Source of the DNA: Lachnospiraceae bacterium
Lineage (GTDB): Bacteria; Bacillota; Clostridia; Lachnospirales; Lachnospiraceae
Assembly: GCA_910576125.1 (NCBI GenBank)
Contig: CAJTHM010000031.1
Location: 1 to 51,520 of the forward strand
Direction: 5' to 3'
DNA length: 51,520 nucleotides
A program made the translations under genes and the position numbers. The notes beneath the pieces were generated by a model. That model was not told where the DNA came from. It made no database searches and saw only the letters and a list, made by a program, of their open reading frames with translations. Positions 7,330 to 16,300 of this stretch are shown piece by piece (position 1 is the first letter of the stretch; each line of letters starts with the position of its first letter).

Positions 7330-8646
7330 ATGTTCCGGGAGCTGGCATGGCTTTTCCATATGACCATAGACAGCATCGTGGAAGGGGATCTTACATTTGC
7401 CCAGAAAAGCAGCCAGAAAGCCCTCCCAGCCAGCGTGGAAGCCCTCTTCCCGGATGCCGAAAGGCGAAGGCTCCTGGGCAGCCTGTCCACCTACTGCTCC
7501 GACACGGAACTCTACAATATCGCCAGGGAGCTGTCCGAGGGAAGCCTGGAGCTGACCGTCCAGGCGGGCATCGTGAGAACGGAAAGCGCGGCCTGTCAGG
7601 AGGGCAGGGCACACCAGGAAAGCGGCATATGCCAGGAGGGACGCCCCAGGACGGGGGAGAGAAAGGTCTCCATACCCGCCAGCCTTCTCGGCGAGAACAC
7701 GCTGCGGGAGACAGCGCCCTATTTCGCAAAGGCCCTGGGAGAAATGATGGGCAACACGGAGCCGGGTCTGCGGCGGATCGAGGAGCTGATGCGCTGCCCG
7801 GAATGCGGAGAAAAGCTTTCCCTTGGGAACAAAGACGAAAACAAGATAAGTATTGTCTGTAAAAACAACCATTCCTACGATGTGACAGACGGCGTGGTAT
7901 ATTTTGGCTCCCGTGAGATTCCTGGAGAGCTGTGGTCTCTGTACATGAGGAACTACCAGGACTATCTCCGGGAACAGCGCCATCCGGGCAATCCCCGCTA
8001 TCAGATGGGTGCCGTTCCCTGTAGCGAGGTGCGCTGGCAGACGTTGAAAAAACTCCGCCCCCGGGTGATTCTGGACATGGCCTGCGGCACCTGCAACGGC
8101 CTAAAGTATGACTTGCAGCGCATCAACTGGCCCTGTCTCGTAATCATGGCAGACCTGTCACACCGCATCCTCAAGTACAACAAGCGGTATTTCAGCGAGG
8201 AGATGGTGAACCCTTACGTGGACATCGTGTGCCTGGCCTGTGACTGCGCCCATCTGCCGATTCGGGACGGCTGCATCGACATGGTGGTCTCAAACGGCGG
8301 ATTTGAGAGCATGCAGTCCAAAATGATGGACGGCTTCCGGGAGGGATACCGGGTGCTGAGGCCCGGCGGCCATGCGGTGTACAACATCAGCATCGTGGGG
8401 GACCATACCTCGGAAAATACGAAAAAATGGGAATATCTATACGGCACACTGGATGAAAGCTATTCCCTGCATGAAAAACTCTACGATATAGAAGAGTGGG
8501 AACAGGTCTGCAGGAGCACAGGATACGCCGCCACAGAGACGAAAGAAATCTACGGGGAGCTGCCCGCGCCGGAGGGAGACGTGTTCCCCTTTGAGAATGA
8601 AATCTTGCAGTGGATGGGGGAGTATCTGTGCGTATCGGAGAAGTAG
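7330..8646 (+). CDS. Class I methyltransferase, C-terminal part of an HTH regulator fusion cut by the element
   Basis: The frame is open from 7294 and the first ATG is at 7330. Residues upstream of and after that ATG (ETGRNLPDI, then FRELAWLFHMTIDSIVEGD) are the end of an XRE-type helix-turn-helix domain, so the intact gene encoded a regulator fused to an enzyme. Next come a variable linker, a zinc-ribbon-like part (MRCPECGEKL ... VCKNNHSYDV, about residues 155-185) as in RlmA-like proteins, and a Rossmann methyltransferase with motif I VILDMACGTCNG (about 245) and later DMVVSNGGF and RVLRPGGHAVYN. Substrate unknown: SAM-dependent methylation of a small molecule or rRNA is possible. No ribosome site is seen before 7330, so expression is doubtful. 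Confidence 0.75.
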   Translation: MFRELAWLFHMTIDSIVEGDLTFAQKSSQKALPASVEALFPDAERRRLLGSLSTYCSDTELYNIARELSEGSLELTVQAGIVRTESAACQEGRAHQESGICQEGRPRTGERKVSIPASLLGENTLRETAPYFAKALGEMMGNTEPGLRRIEELMRCPECGEKLSLGNKDENKISIVCKNNHSYDVTDGVVYFGSREIPGELWSLYMRNYQDYLREQRHPGNPRYQMGAVPCSEVRWQTLKKLRPRVILDMACGTCNGLKYDLQRINWPCLVIMADLSHRILKYNKRYFSEEMVNPYVDIVCLACDCAHLPIRDGCIDMVVSNGGFESMQSKMMDGFREGYRVLRPGGHAVYNISIVGDHTSENTKKWEYLYGTLDESYSLHEKLYDIEEWEQVCRSTGYAATETKEIYGELPAPEGDVFPFENEILQWMGEYLCVSEK

Positions 8647-8710
8647 CCGGTTCCGCGGCCCTGTGGGCATGCTGCAAAAAGGAAGCCATCGGATATACCA
8701 GAAAAAGTAA

Positions 8711-8772
8711 TTGTAACTATTGACATTACAACGAAGACATGGTAAAATGTGATGTATCAACAAAAGTTACAA
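8711..8772 (+). promoter_or_regulatory. Promoter of the cupin gene, flanked by an inverted repeat
   Basis: -35 TTGACA (8720-8725), 17-bp spacer, -10 TAAAAT (8743-8748). The promoter is bracketed by TTGTAACT (8711-8718) and AGTTACAA (8765-8772), an 8-bp inverted repeat with centres 54 bp apart. This suggests a regulator bound on both sides. Confidence 0.7.
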
Positions 8773-8794
8773 CAAATATCAGGAGGTAAAAAAG

Positions 8795-9151
8795 ATGGCA
8801 AATTTCAGCAAAGTCAGCATGGCACAGGACGCAAGGACAGAACTTCATGACAAGCTTTCCCTGACCGGGGCGGAGGTCAGCATCAACAACCTGCCGGCAG
8901 GGGCAAGTGTCCCCTTCATCCATTCCCATAAAAACAATGAGGAAATCTACGTCGTCCTTGCAGGAAGGGGAAAAGCTGTCATCGACGGAGAGGATGTAGG
9001 ACTTGCGGCGGGCGACTGGATCCGCATTTCTCCCGCCGGGAACAGGCAGTTTTTTGCGGCAGAGGACTCCCCGATCAGCTTTGCCTGTATCCAGGTGAAG
9101 GCCGATTCCCTGGAAGGCTATACCATGGACGATGCGGTGGTGCAGAGTTGA
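8795..9151 (+). CDS. Cupin-domain protein
   Basis: A 118-residue single-domain cupin. Cupin motif 1 is visible as PFIHSHKNNEEIYVVLAGRG (His-x-His-x4-Glu metal ligands near residues 44-50), with motif 2 in the later GDWIRISPAGNRQFFA. AGGAGG lies 10 bp before the ATG, and the gene has its own strong promoter. Such stand-alone cupins bind a metal and may act as isomerases, dioxygenase-like enzymes or ligand sensors; no substrate can be inferred. It appears to be a single-gene unit followed by a hairpin at 9189-9220. Confidence 0.85.
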   Translation: MANFSKVSMAQDARTELHDKLSLTGAEVSINNLPAGASVPFIHSHKNNEEIYVVLAGRGKAVIDGEDVGLAAGDWIRISPAGNRQFFAAEDSPISFACIQVKADSLEGYTMDDAVVQS

Positions 9152-9188
9152 GGGGATTCCGGCTTTTAAAATGACATACAGATATGCG

Positions 9189-9220
9189 AAAGGCACCAGG
9201 CAGGAATAGCCGGTGCCTTT
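9189..9220 (+). terminator. Hairpin downstream of the cupin gene
   Basis: AAAGGCACC (9189-9197) pairs with GGTGCCTTT (9212-9220). The stem ends in TTT but lacks a longer T-run. Confidence 0.5.
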
Positions 9221-9275
9221 CCCGCAATAAGAAATGGTTTCCCATATCCGTTTCTCATATCCGGCCTGGGTCTTA

Positions 9276-9362
9276 TTGACGGTTTCGGCGATATATTTTA
9301 TAATTGCAGCGGAAGAGCGCCTGTTAGAATTTTTTTGAAATATGACACACTGATGTCATATT
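9276..9362 (+). promoter_or_regulatory. Promoter and operator-like palindrome before the zinc-ribbon gene
   Basis: -35 TTGACG (9276-9281), 17-bp spacer, -10 TATAAT (9299-9304). About 35 bp downstream the arms AATATGACA (9339-9347) and TGTCATATT (9354-9362) form a perfect 9-bp inverted repeat with 6-bp spacing, the size of a dimeric repressor site in the leader. The rest of the 330-bp gap (9152-9481) shows nothing else. Confidence 0.65.
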
Positions 9363-9481
9363 ATAGGGAGTATGATAGGGGTGTAAAGCTTTCCTGGCAG
9401 GGCGGAGAGGACGGCTCATCCATCCGGCCCTGAACAGGAGGGAAAATAATCCATCGCGGAGAGAAGACGGAGGACAACACC

Positions 9482-9757
9482 ATGGAAAACAACACAAAAC
9501 AGGAACTGAAAATCTGCCAGAGCTGCGGAATGCCCATGCAGGAGGAGCAGTACGGAACCAACCAGGACGGCAGCAGGAACGAGAAATATTGCTGCTACTG
9601 TTACAAGGACGGGGGCTTTGCCCAGGACTGCACCCTGGAAGAGATGATTGACTTCTGCGCGCCTTTCGAGGTGGAGGGAGGCCGTGCCGGCACAGTGGAG
9701 GAGGCCAAAGGCATGCTCAGGGAATACTTCCCCACATTGGAGCGCTGGAGGGCGTAA
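9482..9757 (+). CDS. Zinc-ribbon domain protein
   Basis: A 91-residue protein with ICQSCGMPM at residues 11-19 and KYCCYCYKDGGF further on, a two-knuckle zinc ribbon of the kind seen in the PF12674 group. The C-terminal half is a short helical region (CTLEEMIDFCAPF, EEAKGMLREYFPTLERW) that ends at the aromatic-rich tail. Proteins of this type often sit beside regulators or transporters and are thought to bind metal; no activity is established. GACGGAGGACAACACC precedes the ATG. It has its own promoter and a strong operator-like palindrome, so it is likely induced by some signal. Confidence 0.8.
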   Translation: MENNTKQELKICQSCGMPMQEEQYGTNQDGSRNEKYCCYCYKDGGFAQDCTLEEMIDFCAPFEVEGGRAGTVEEAKGMLREYFPTLERWRA

Positions 9758-9793
9758 TACCGGGGGCATAATGCCGGACAGCATAATACCGGA
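9753..9793 (+). repeat. Short direct repeats at the gene end
   Basis: GTAATACCGG, CATAATGCCGG and CATAATACCGG follow one another at 13-15 bp intervals, starting in the last codons of the zinc-ribbon gene. They look like a local duplication. The remaining intergenic DNA to 10050 shows no gene or clear signal. Confidence 0.55.
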
Positions 9794-10050
9794 TGACAGG
9801 ATGCCGGGCGGGGAGTCTGTTTCTCATAAATAGCGCATACAGGTAACATATAAAAAAGGAACAAAACAGCCGCTGACAGCCGCTCGATGATACATACGGT
9901 AGCGCCTTCTGCCTTATGTGCCCATACAGTACGAGGAAATGTAGGCAGTGGGGCGCCTGCGCAGTGGAACAGAGGCAAAAAAGCGTCGAAAGGACGTGGG
10001 GCACAATGGAACTGTCATAAAAGGGAGAAAAGAGCGAGGGAGGAACCGCC

Positions 10051-10875
10051 ATGTTGGAAATACCGGAAAGCCTGACCATAGCGGCGCAGTTGAATGAGAC
10101 AGTAAAGGGAAAGGAAATCCGCCGGGTGGAGGCGGCCCACACGAAGCACTCCTTTGCCTGGTATTCGGGAGAACCCGAGTTCTATGCGGAAAATATGGAA
10201 GGAAAGCGTCTGGGGGAGGCGACGGGCTGGGGCAGCTACCTGGAAATAACGGTGGGGGATTATCGCTTTGCCGTTGGGGATGGAACGAATTTAAGATTCT
10301 ATGCACCCGGGGAGAAGCTTCCCCAGCGCTATCAGATAAGGATTGAACTGGAGGACGGCAGCAGCCTGATCTGCACGGTGCAGATGTACGGCTCCATGTT
10401 CCTGGTGCATCCGGAGCAGTACGACAATTTCTACTACCAGGTTGCCAGGGAAAAGCCCATGCCCGGAACAAGGGCTTTTGACTATGCCTATTTCCGGGAA
10501 CTGCGGCAGCAGGCCTCGGGGACGCTGTCCATGAAGGCGTTCCTGGCCACGGAACAGCGGATTCCCGGGCTGGGGAACGGGGTGCTCCAGGACATCCTGC
10601 TCCGGGCGGGGCTCCATCCGAAGAAAAAGATGGGCACGGTTCCCGAGAGCCGCTGGAAGCAGGTTTACGAGGCAGTCGCCGATACCCTGCGGAAAATGAC
10701 CGCATCCGGCGGGCGGAACACGGAGAAGGACTTGTTCGGCAGGCCGGGGGGCTACGCCGTCATGCTCAGCCGCCATACAGTGGGCAGCGGCTGCCCCTAC
10801 TGCGGCGCTATAATCCGGAAAGCCAGCTACCTGGGCGGCACGGTGTACTTTTGCCCGAACTGCCAGGAAATGTAG
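10051..10875 (+). CDS. Divergent Fpg/Nei-like DNA glycosylase-fold protein
   Basis: A 274-residue protein of the formamidopyrimidine-glycosylase/endonuclease VIII fold, of usual length. The N-terminus reads MLEIPES where active enzymes read MPELPE, so Pro2, which forms the Schiff base after Met removal, is Leu. The segment equivalent to the Lys57 motif reads GWGSYLEI instead of RxGKYL. The helix-two-turn-helix is conserved (IPGLGNGVLQDILLRAGLHP), and a C-terminal zinc finger has CPYCG and CPNCQ, although the DNA-contacting Arg is replaced in GGTVYFC. It probably binds DNA or an altered base but may not work by the classical lyase mechanism. AGGGAGGAACCGCC precedes the ATG. Confidence 0.85.
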   Translation: MLEIPESLTIAAQLNETVKGKEIRRVEAAHTKHSFAWYSGEPEFYAENMEGKRLGEATGWGSYLEITVGDYRFAVGDGTNLRFYAPGEKLPQRYQIRIELEDGSSLICTVQMYGSMFLVHPEQYDNFYYQVAREKPMPGTRAFDYAYFRELRQQASGTLSMKAFLATEQRIPGLGNGVLQDILLRAGLHPKKKMGTVPESRWKQVYEAVADTLRKMTASGGRNTEKDLFGRPGGYAVMLSRHTVGSGCPYCGAIIRKASYLGGTVYFCPNCQEM

Positions 10876-10905
10876 CGTATTCTCCGGGAAAGCGGGATAA
10901 TAGAC

Positions 10906-10940
10906 CCTGGCTGCCATTTTCATCGCAGCCAGGTTGCTTT
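10906..10940 (+). terminator. Terminator after the Fpg/Nei-like gene
   Basis: CCTGGCTGC (10906-10914) pairs perfectly with GCAGCCAGG (10925-10933), followed by TTGCTTT. Confidence 0.65.
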
Positions 10941-11010
10941 CTGCGGCTCTATTGTTTTGAAAACAATCTGAAATCGATTTCAAAAATTGTTCCCAAAATG
11001 CTAAAAGGAA

Positions 11011-11040
11011 TTGCAACAGGACCCCCATGTATGATATAAT
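11011..11040 (+). promoter_or_regulatory. Promoter of the chemoreceptor leader
   Basis: -35 TTGCAA (11011-11016), 18-bp spacer, -10 TATAAT (11035-11040). Transcription would start near 11047, immediately before the structured element at 11051. Confidence 0.6.
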
Positions 11041-11050
11041 GACAACAATT

Positions 11051-11110
11051 GCCACACATTTGGAAACAAGGCAATCCGCTGGCTGCCGCCAGAGGTCTGT
11101 GTGGCTTTTT
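11051..11110 (+). ncRNA. Structured leader/short RNA ending in a terminator-like T-run
   Basis: GCCACACA (11051-11058) pairs with TGTGTGGC (11098-11105), enclosing a second hairpin CTGGC-TGCC-GCCAG (11079-11092), and TTTTT follows at 11106-11110. A promoter ends 10 bp upstream, so the transcript would be about 60 nt unless it reads through into the chemoreceptor gene at 11360. The enclosed purine-rich GGAAACAAGGCAAUCC could be a ligand or protein site. It does not match a riboswitch class I know. The remaining 250 bp to the gene show nothing clear. Confidence 0.45.
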
Positions 11111-11359
11111 GTGCGTCTTAGTTTTATCTGTAACGATCTGAGACTCAGTATGCCTGACCTGAAAGACACTATAAAATCAATGTTCCAGGTAATTTCGGCT
11201 CTGCCGGGGCATACCTGACAGGAAGCGCTGCAGTTCAACGCGGATTGTCGGCAGGCCGGAAGCCTGTAGGATTTACGTGGAAAAGACGCTCCAAAAAGCT
11301 GCCCGGAAGCTGCGGAATCAGCGGCAAAGGTTTCCGAAACAGGAAGAAACGGAAAAGAT

Positions 11360-13042
11360 ATGGAGTGTGCGAAAATGGAAGGAAATGATGTAAAAAAAGG
11401 ACGGAAAAACAAACGGATCGGCCGGAAGGTTGGGAACCTGGTGGCCCTGATGCTGGCGGTGAGCATAACCGTGGTGGTGGTGCTCTGTGTATGGATGTTC
11501 TACCGGCTTACCATGTCCATGATGGAGGATGTGTGCGTAAGCGGAACCAACGTGCTGGCCTATGAACTGGCAGATTACGACGGGCCGGAGGACAGGACGG
11601 CGCTTCTGGACGCCCTCAGCGAACAGATGGGCTGTGAATTCACCATATTCCATGGAAACGAAAGGGCCTATACCACGATTCAGCAGGACGGGCAGCGGGC
11701 CGTGGGCACCAGGCTTTCCGACGAGCTGTCCAGAATCGTGCTGGAACAGGGACAGACCTATGTGGGCAAGGCGTCCATTCTGGGGGAGGACCATCTGTGC
11801 TCCTATGTCCCTACAAAGGATGGGGACGGCAAGGTTGACGGGCTGATTTTTGCCGGGATTTCCATGGCGGATGTGAACAGGCAGGTCACATTTACGGTAT
11901 ATTTGTCATGTATTATCGGAATTGCGCTCATCATCGCGGGAATCTTCGTGGTGGGCGCTTACATCAAGCAGACGGTCTCCAAACCGCTCTTTCGCCTGAC
12001 CGTGCTGGCGGAGACGCTGGAACAGGGGAATCTGGGCCTGGAGATGGGCCAGAACATGGAGGTCTCTATTCATTCCAACGATGAGATCGGCATCCTGGCC
12101 CAGAGCTTTGACCAGACCATCGGCCGTCTGCGCAATTACATCGGGGAGATTTCCCATATGCTGGAATCCATCGCGGAGGGGGATCTGACAGTGCAGATCA
12201 ACCAGGAGTATGTGGGGGACTTCGCCAGGATCCGGAGCTCCCTGAACGACATCCTTGAGAAGCTCGACAAGACCATAGGCCAGATTGTTGTCAGCTCCGA
12301 GAGCGTTTCCGGCGGGGCGGCCCAGATGTCCGCCGCGGCCCAGGGACTGAGCCAGGGCTCCGTGGAGCAGACCGGTGCCGTGGAGGAGCTGGAGAGCACC
12401 ATGGAGGAAGTTGCGGGCAGGATCAAGCAGACCGCGGACAATGCGGGCCAGGTTCAGGAGCAGGCCGGGGAAATGGGCCGGCAGCTGATTGAGAGCAACC
12501 AGAAGATGCAGGAAATGGTAGTCGCCATGGAGAAAATCAACAGCAGCTCCGGCGAAATCGGAAAGATCATCAAGGCCATAGAGGATATCGCGTTCCAGAC
12601 CAATATCCTGGCCCTGAACGCCTCTGTGGAGGCCGCCCGGGCAGGAGAGGCCGGCAAGGGCTTCGCGGTGGTCTCCGGGGAAGTCCGCAGCCTTGCGGGC
12701 AAGACGGCGGAGGCTTCCAAGACCACGGCGGCCCTGATTGAGCGCTCCATCGCGGCTGTGGAAGAGGGGGCTTTGATTGCGGATGCCACGGCGCTGCAGC
12801 TGGAAGGCGCGGTCGTGCAGGCCCAGGGTATCGTAGGAACCATCAACAATATCGCCGACGATGCCAGGACCCAGGCGGAGGCTATGGAGCAGATACAGAG
12901 CCAGATCGGCCAGATTGCCAGCGTGGCCCAGAACAATTCCGCCACGGCCCAGGAGAGCTCCGCTACCAGCGAAGAGCTCAGCGACCAGGCCGGCCTGCTC
13001 AGGCAGCTGGTGAAGACCTTCCGGCTCCGCAGAGGACAGTGA
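11360..13042 (+). CDS. Methyl-accepting chemotaxis protein, transmembrane
   Basis: A 560-residue chemoreceptor. A basic N-terminus is followed by TM1 (about 25-48), an extracellular single-Cache-like sensor domain (about 50-173), TM2 (about 176-200), a HAMP domain (about 200-255) and a long cytoplasmic coiled coil with the signalling tip IAFQTNILALNASVEAAR (about 408-425). It senses an external ligand and controls CheA; the ligand is unknown. The start at 11360 is preferred over a Met five codons later because GGAAGAAACGGAAAAGAT precedes it. The long leader with a terminator-like structure suggests regulation by attenuation. The neighbouring hybrid kinase has two solute-binding-type sensors, so both may serve nutrient sensing. 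Confidence 0.93.
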   Translation: MECAKMEGNDVKKGRKNKRIGRKVGNLVALMLAVSITVVVVLCVWMFYRLTMSMMEDVCVSGTNVLAYELADYDGPEDRTALLDALSEQMGCEFTIFHGNERAYTTIQQDGQRAVGTRLSDELSRIVLEQGQTYVGKASILGEDHLCSYVPTKDGDGKVDGLIFAGISMADVNRQVTFTVYLSCIIGIALIIAGIFVVGAYIKQTVSKPLFRLTVLAETLEQGNLGLEMGQNMEVSIHSNDEIGILAQSFDQTIGRLRNYIGEISHMLESIAEGDLTVQINQEYVGDFARIRSSLNDILEKLDKTIGQIVVSSESVSGGAAQMSAAAQGLSQGSVEQTGAVEELESTMEEVAGRIKQTADNAGQVQEQAGEMGRQLIESNQKMQEMVVAMEKINSSSGEIGKIIKAIEDIAFQTNILALNASVEAARAGEAGKGFAVVSGEVRSLAGKTAEASKTTAALIERSIAAVEEGALIADATALQLEGAVVQAQGIVGTINNIADDARTQAEAMEQIQSQIGQIASVAQNNSATAQESSATSEELSDQAGLLRQLVKTFRLRRGQ

Positions 13043-13256
13043 CGGCCTTCGAACATTCTGTAGAGTTCATATGTATGTGGAGAAAATCTAAGCTGCACCT
13101 GGAAGAATGGAGCTGTCGCATGGAGCCTGAATAGACAGGACATGACAGGCCCTCAGAATGCCCTGATGCCAAGGCGGCAGTGCCGTGCGGCATGGTGGAA
13201 GACGGAAAATGGCTGTATCGGAAAGATTGGAAAGATTTCTGCACAGAGGGGTAGGA

Positions 13257-13302
13257 AAAAACAGGAAACTATGGTAAAATGACACCGTCGTTTCCTGTTT
13301 TT
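13257..13302. terminator. Terminator between chemoreceptor and hybrid kinase
   Basis: AAAAACAGGAAAC (13257-13269) and GTTTCCTGTTTTT (13290-13302) form a perfect 13-bp inverted repeat with a 20-base loop and a T-run on both strands. The loop carries TATGGTAAAATG, so a promoter might overlap it. Nothing else is visible in 13043-13354. Confidence 0.75.
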
Positions 13303-13354
13303 GGTTCGGACAGGAGGACAGGAAGGACAGGAAAGGCGCGGATGAGGAGGAACT

Positions 13355-16300
13355 ATGGCACCAGAGAACAGGATTCATCACAGGAAATCTTCCGGGAGGA
13401 CTTCCCGCAGCGATAGAAAGGAAAACAGACGGAGAAGGCTTGCGGCTCTTTTTTTGGCATGCGTCATTCTGGCAGCGGGGGGGATCCCGGTCGCAGGAGG
13501 GACTGTGTCGGCGGGAGAGACCGGGGCCGTGGCCGTGTCGGCGGGGGCGGATATAGGCTCAAACAGCCGGACAGTCAGGGCGGGCATTTTTCACTTCGAC
13601 GGATACCACATGAAGGACGAGGACGGGAACCTGAGCGGCTACGGCATCGAATTCCTGAACATGGCCGCGGAATATTCCCACCTGAATTTCCAGTATGTGG
13701 AATATGACAAATCCTGGAACGATATGCTCACCATGCTGGAGGCGGGCGATATCGACGTGGTCACATCGGGGCGGAAGACGGAGGAATGGGAAGAAAAGTA
13801 CGCTTTTTCACTGCCCATCGGGCGCAACAGCACCATTCTGTCCATCCAGGCGGACAATGACAGGCTCCACAGCGGCGACTACGATACCTATGAGGGCATG
13901 GTGATCGGGGCAGTGGAGGGCAGGAGCCAGAAGCAGAGCCTGGAGGAATTTGCCCAGGAGCACGGTTTTTCCTACCGGATTGTGGAATACGGAGGCGCGG
14001 ACGAGCTGACCGCGGCTCTGCAGGCGGGAGAGGTAGACGCAATCCTGTCTACAAGTCTGCGGAAAACAGAAAATGAGAGGACGCTGGACGTCATTGAAAC
14101 CGACTATTTTTATGCCATTGTGCGGAAAGAGGACACGGAGCTGCTCCATGAGATCAATTACGCCATAGGGCAGATGGACATCAATGAAGGGGACTGGATG
14201 AACGTTTTGGCTTACAGATACTACGGGCCGGTGTATTCGGATTCCACCCTCTTCACCGAACGGGAGAAGGCCTATATCCAGGATGTGATAGCGGGCCGGA
14301 AGACCATTACTGCCATAGCCATCGGGGACAGGGAGCCTTACTCCTATGTGGAGGACGGGGAGATGAAAGGCATCATGCCGGATTATTTCGCCGCAGTGAT
14401 GGACATGGCGGGACTGCCCTATGAGCTGGTGGTGACCCCGGACAGGGCAAGTTATTTTGAGCTTGCGGACAGCGGCAGCGTGGATGTGATTATCGACAAG
14501 AAAGACTTTGAACCTGTGACGGAAGGGATGGCCAGCCGGGGGTTCGGCACGGATACCTACCTGACGGCCGGGGTGGCAAAGGTGACCAGGAAGGATTTTG
14601 ACGGCGAAATCACTGCGGTGGCCATTGCGGAGACCCAGGACAATGCTCCCATCGAGCAGGGGCTCACAGGGGACGCGGAGCTTCTCTATTACCCCACCAG
14701 GGAGGCGGCGCTGCAGGCGGTCATGGACGGAGAGGCGGAGGCGGCTTTTGTCTACACGTATACGGCACAGCTTTTCGTGAATAATGATTTCACGGATTCC
14801 CTGCATTACGCCATTATGAACGACGTGAGTTTTTCTTTCCGGATGTATGTCCGGGAGGGCTGCGACAGAGAGCTTCTGACCATACTGAACAAATGTATCG
14901 ACCAGATGCCGGATGAGGTGATGAACCAGCTGGTGACGACATACACGGTTTATACGCCACAGGATTTGAGGTTTGCGGATTTTTTGCGGATTCACCCGGA
15001 GGCGATGATGGGGGTGGGGCTGACGGTGGTGCTGGCTCTTGGGGTCATCCTGGCCCTGGTGATCAGAACCCGCTGGAACAAGAAGATTTTAGAGACCACG
15101 GAGGAGGCCAACCGGGAGTTGCTGGAGCAGCTTGCCATCGTGGATGCGCTGAGCCGTGATTTCGTCAACGTCTTTGCGGTAGATGTCGGGCGGAACCGGG
15201 CAAGGATTATCAAGATGATGGGCTATGTGACCACAGGGCTCCACGGGGATGTGAAGGAGGAGTTCACTTATGACGTGATCGTGGACAGGTATATCCGGGA
15301 GCGGGTGTATGAGGAGGATCAGGCCGGTCTGAAGGAGGCCCTTGCCCTGGAAAATGTGCTGCGGAAGCTGGAGACGGGCAGGGATTATCAGGGAAACTAC
15401 CGGGTGAAGGACGGGGACGAGGTGCACAATTACCAGTTTTCCTATGTCCATGTGAAGAAGAGCGATTTCCGGAAGGAAGGGTTCATCCTGGCCGGGTTCC
15501 GGAACATCGATGAGACCATCCGGGAGGAACAGGTGCAGAAACTGATGCTGGCGGAGGCTTTGGGGGAGGCCCAGTATGCCAACAATGCCAAGACCACTTT
15601 CCTCAACAGCATGTCCCACGACATTCGCACCCCCATGAACGCCATCATCGGGTTCACTTCCCTGGCGCTGTCCCACATCGACAACCGGGAGCTGGTGAAG
15701 AACTATCTGGAGAAGATCATTACCTCCGGTAACCATCTGCTGAGCCTGATCAATGACGTGCTGGACATGAGCCGCATTGAGAGCGGGAAGGTGAAGATTG
15801 AGGAGAAGGAGGCCAGCCTGCCGGAAATCATCCATGACCTGAAGACAATCGTGCAGTCGGACGTGAAGGCAAAGCAGCTGTCCTTCTCCATCGATGCCCA
15901 GGATGTGACAGACGAGTTCATCATCTGCGACAGGCTGAGACTGAACCAGGTGCTGTTGAACCTGCTGAGCAATGCGATGAAGTACACTAAGCCCGGCGGC
16001 GCCGTCAGCGTGCGCATCATCCAGACCGGGGACGCGCCGGAGGGCTGTGCGGCCTTTGAGTTCCGGGTCAAAGATACCGGCGTGGGCATGAGCAGGGAGT
16101 TCATGGAGCATCTCTTTGAGCCCTTCGAGCGGGAACAGACTGCCACCATCAGCGGGATTCAGGGCACCGGCCTGGGGCTTTCCATTACCAAGAACATCGT
16201 GGACATGATGCACGGCACTATTGTGGTGGAAAGCGAGCCGGGAAAGGGCAGCGAATTTATTGTGTCTTTCCGTTTCCGGGTTGCCGGAAAACCGTTGAAG

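Noticed and set aside
11041..11110. c-di-GMP (GEMM) riboswitch before the chemoreceptor
   Set aside because: Chemoreceptor genes often follow GEMM riboswitches, but the conserved GEMM core with its tetraloop and receptor is not seen; only paired stems and a T-run are.
10876..11359. Small protein genes at 10851-11218
   Set aside because: Open frames cross the terminator and the structured RNA and lack ribosome sites and codon bias.
13808..14995. 395-codon minus-strand frame
   Set aside because: Antisense shadow of the sensor domains of the hybrid kinase; low-complexity His/Arg/Leu composition.
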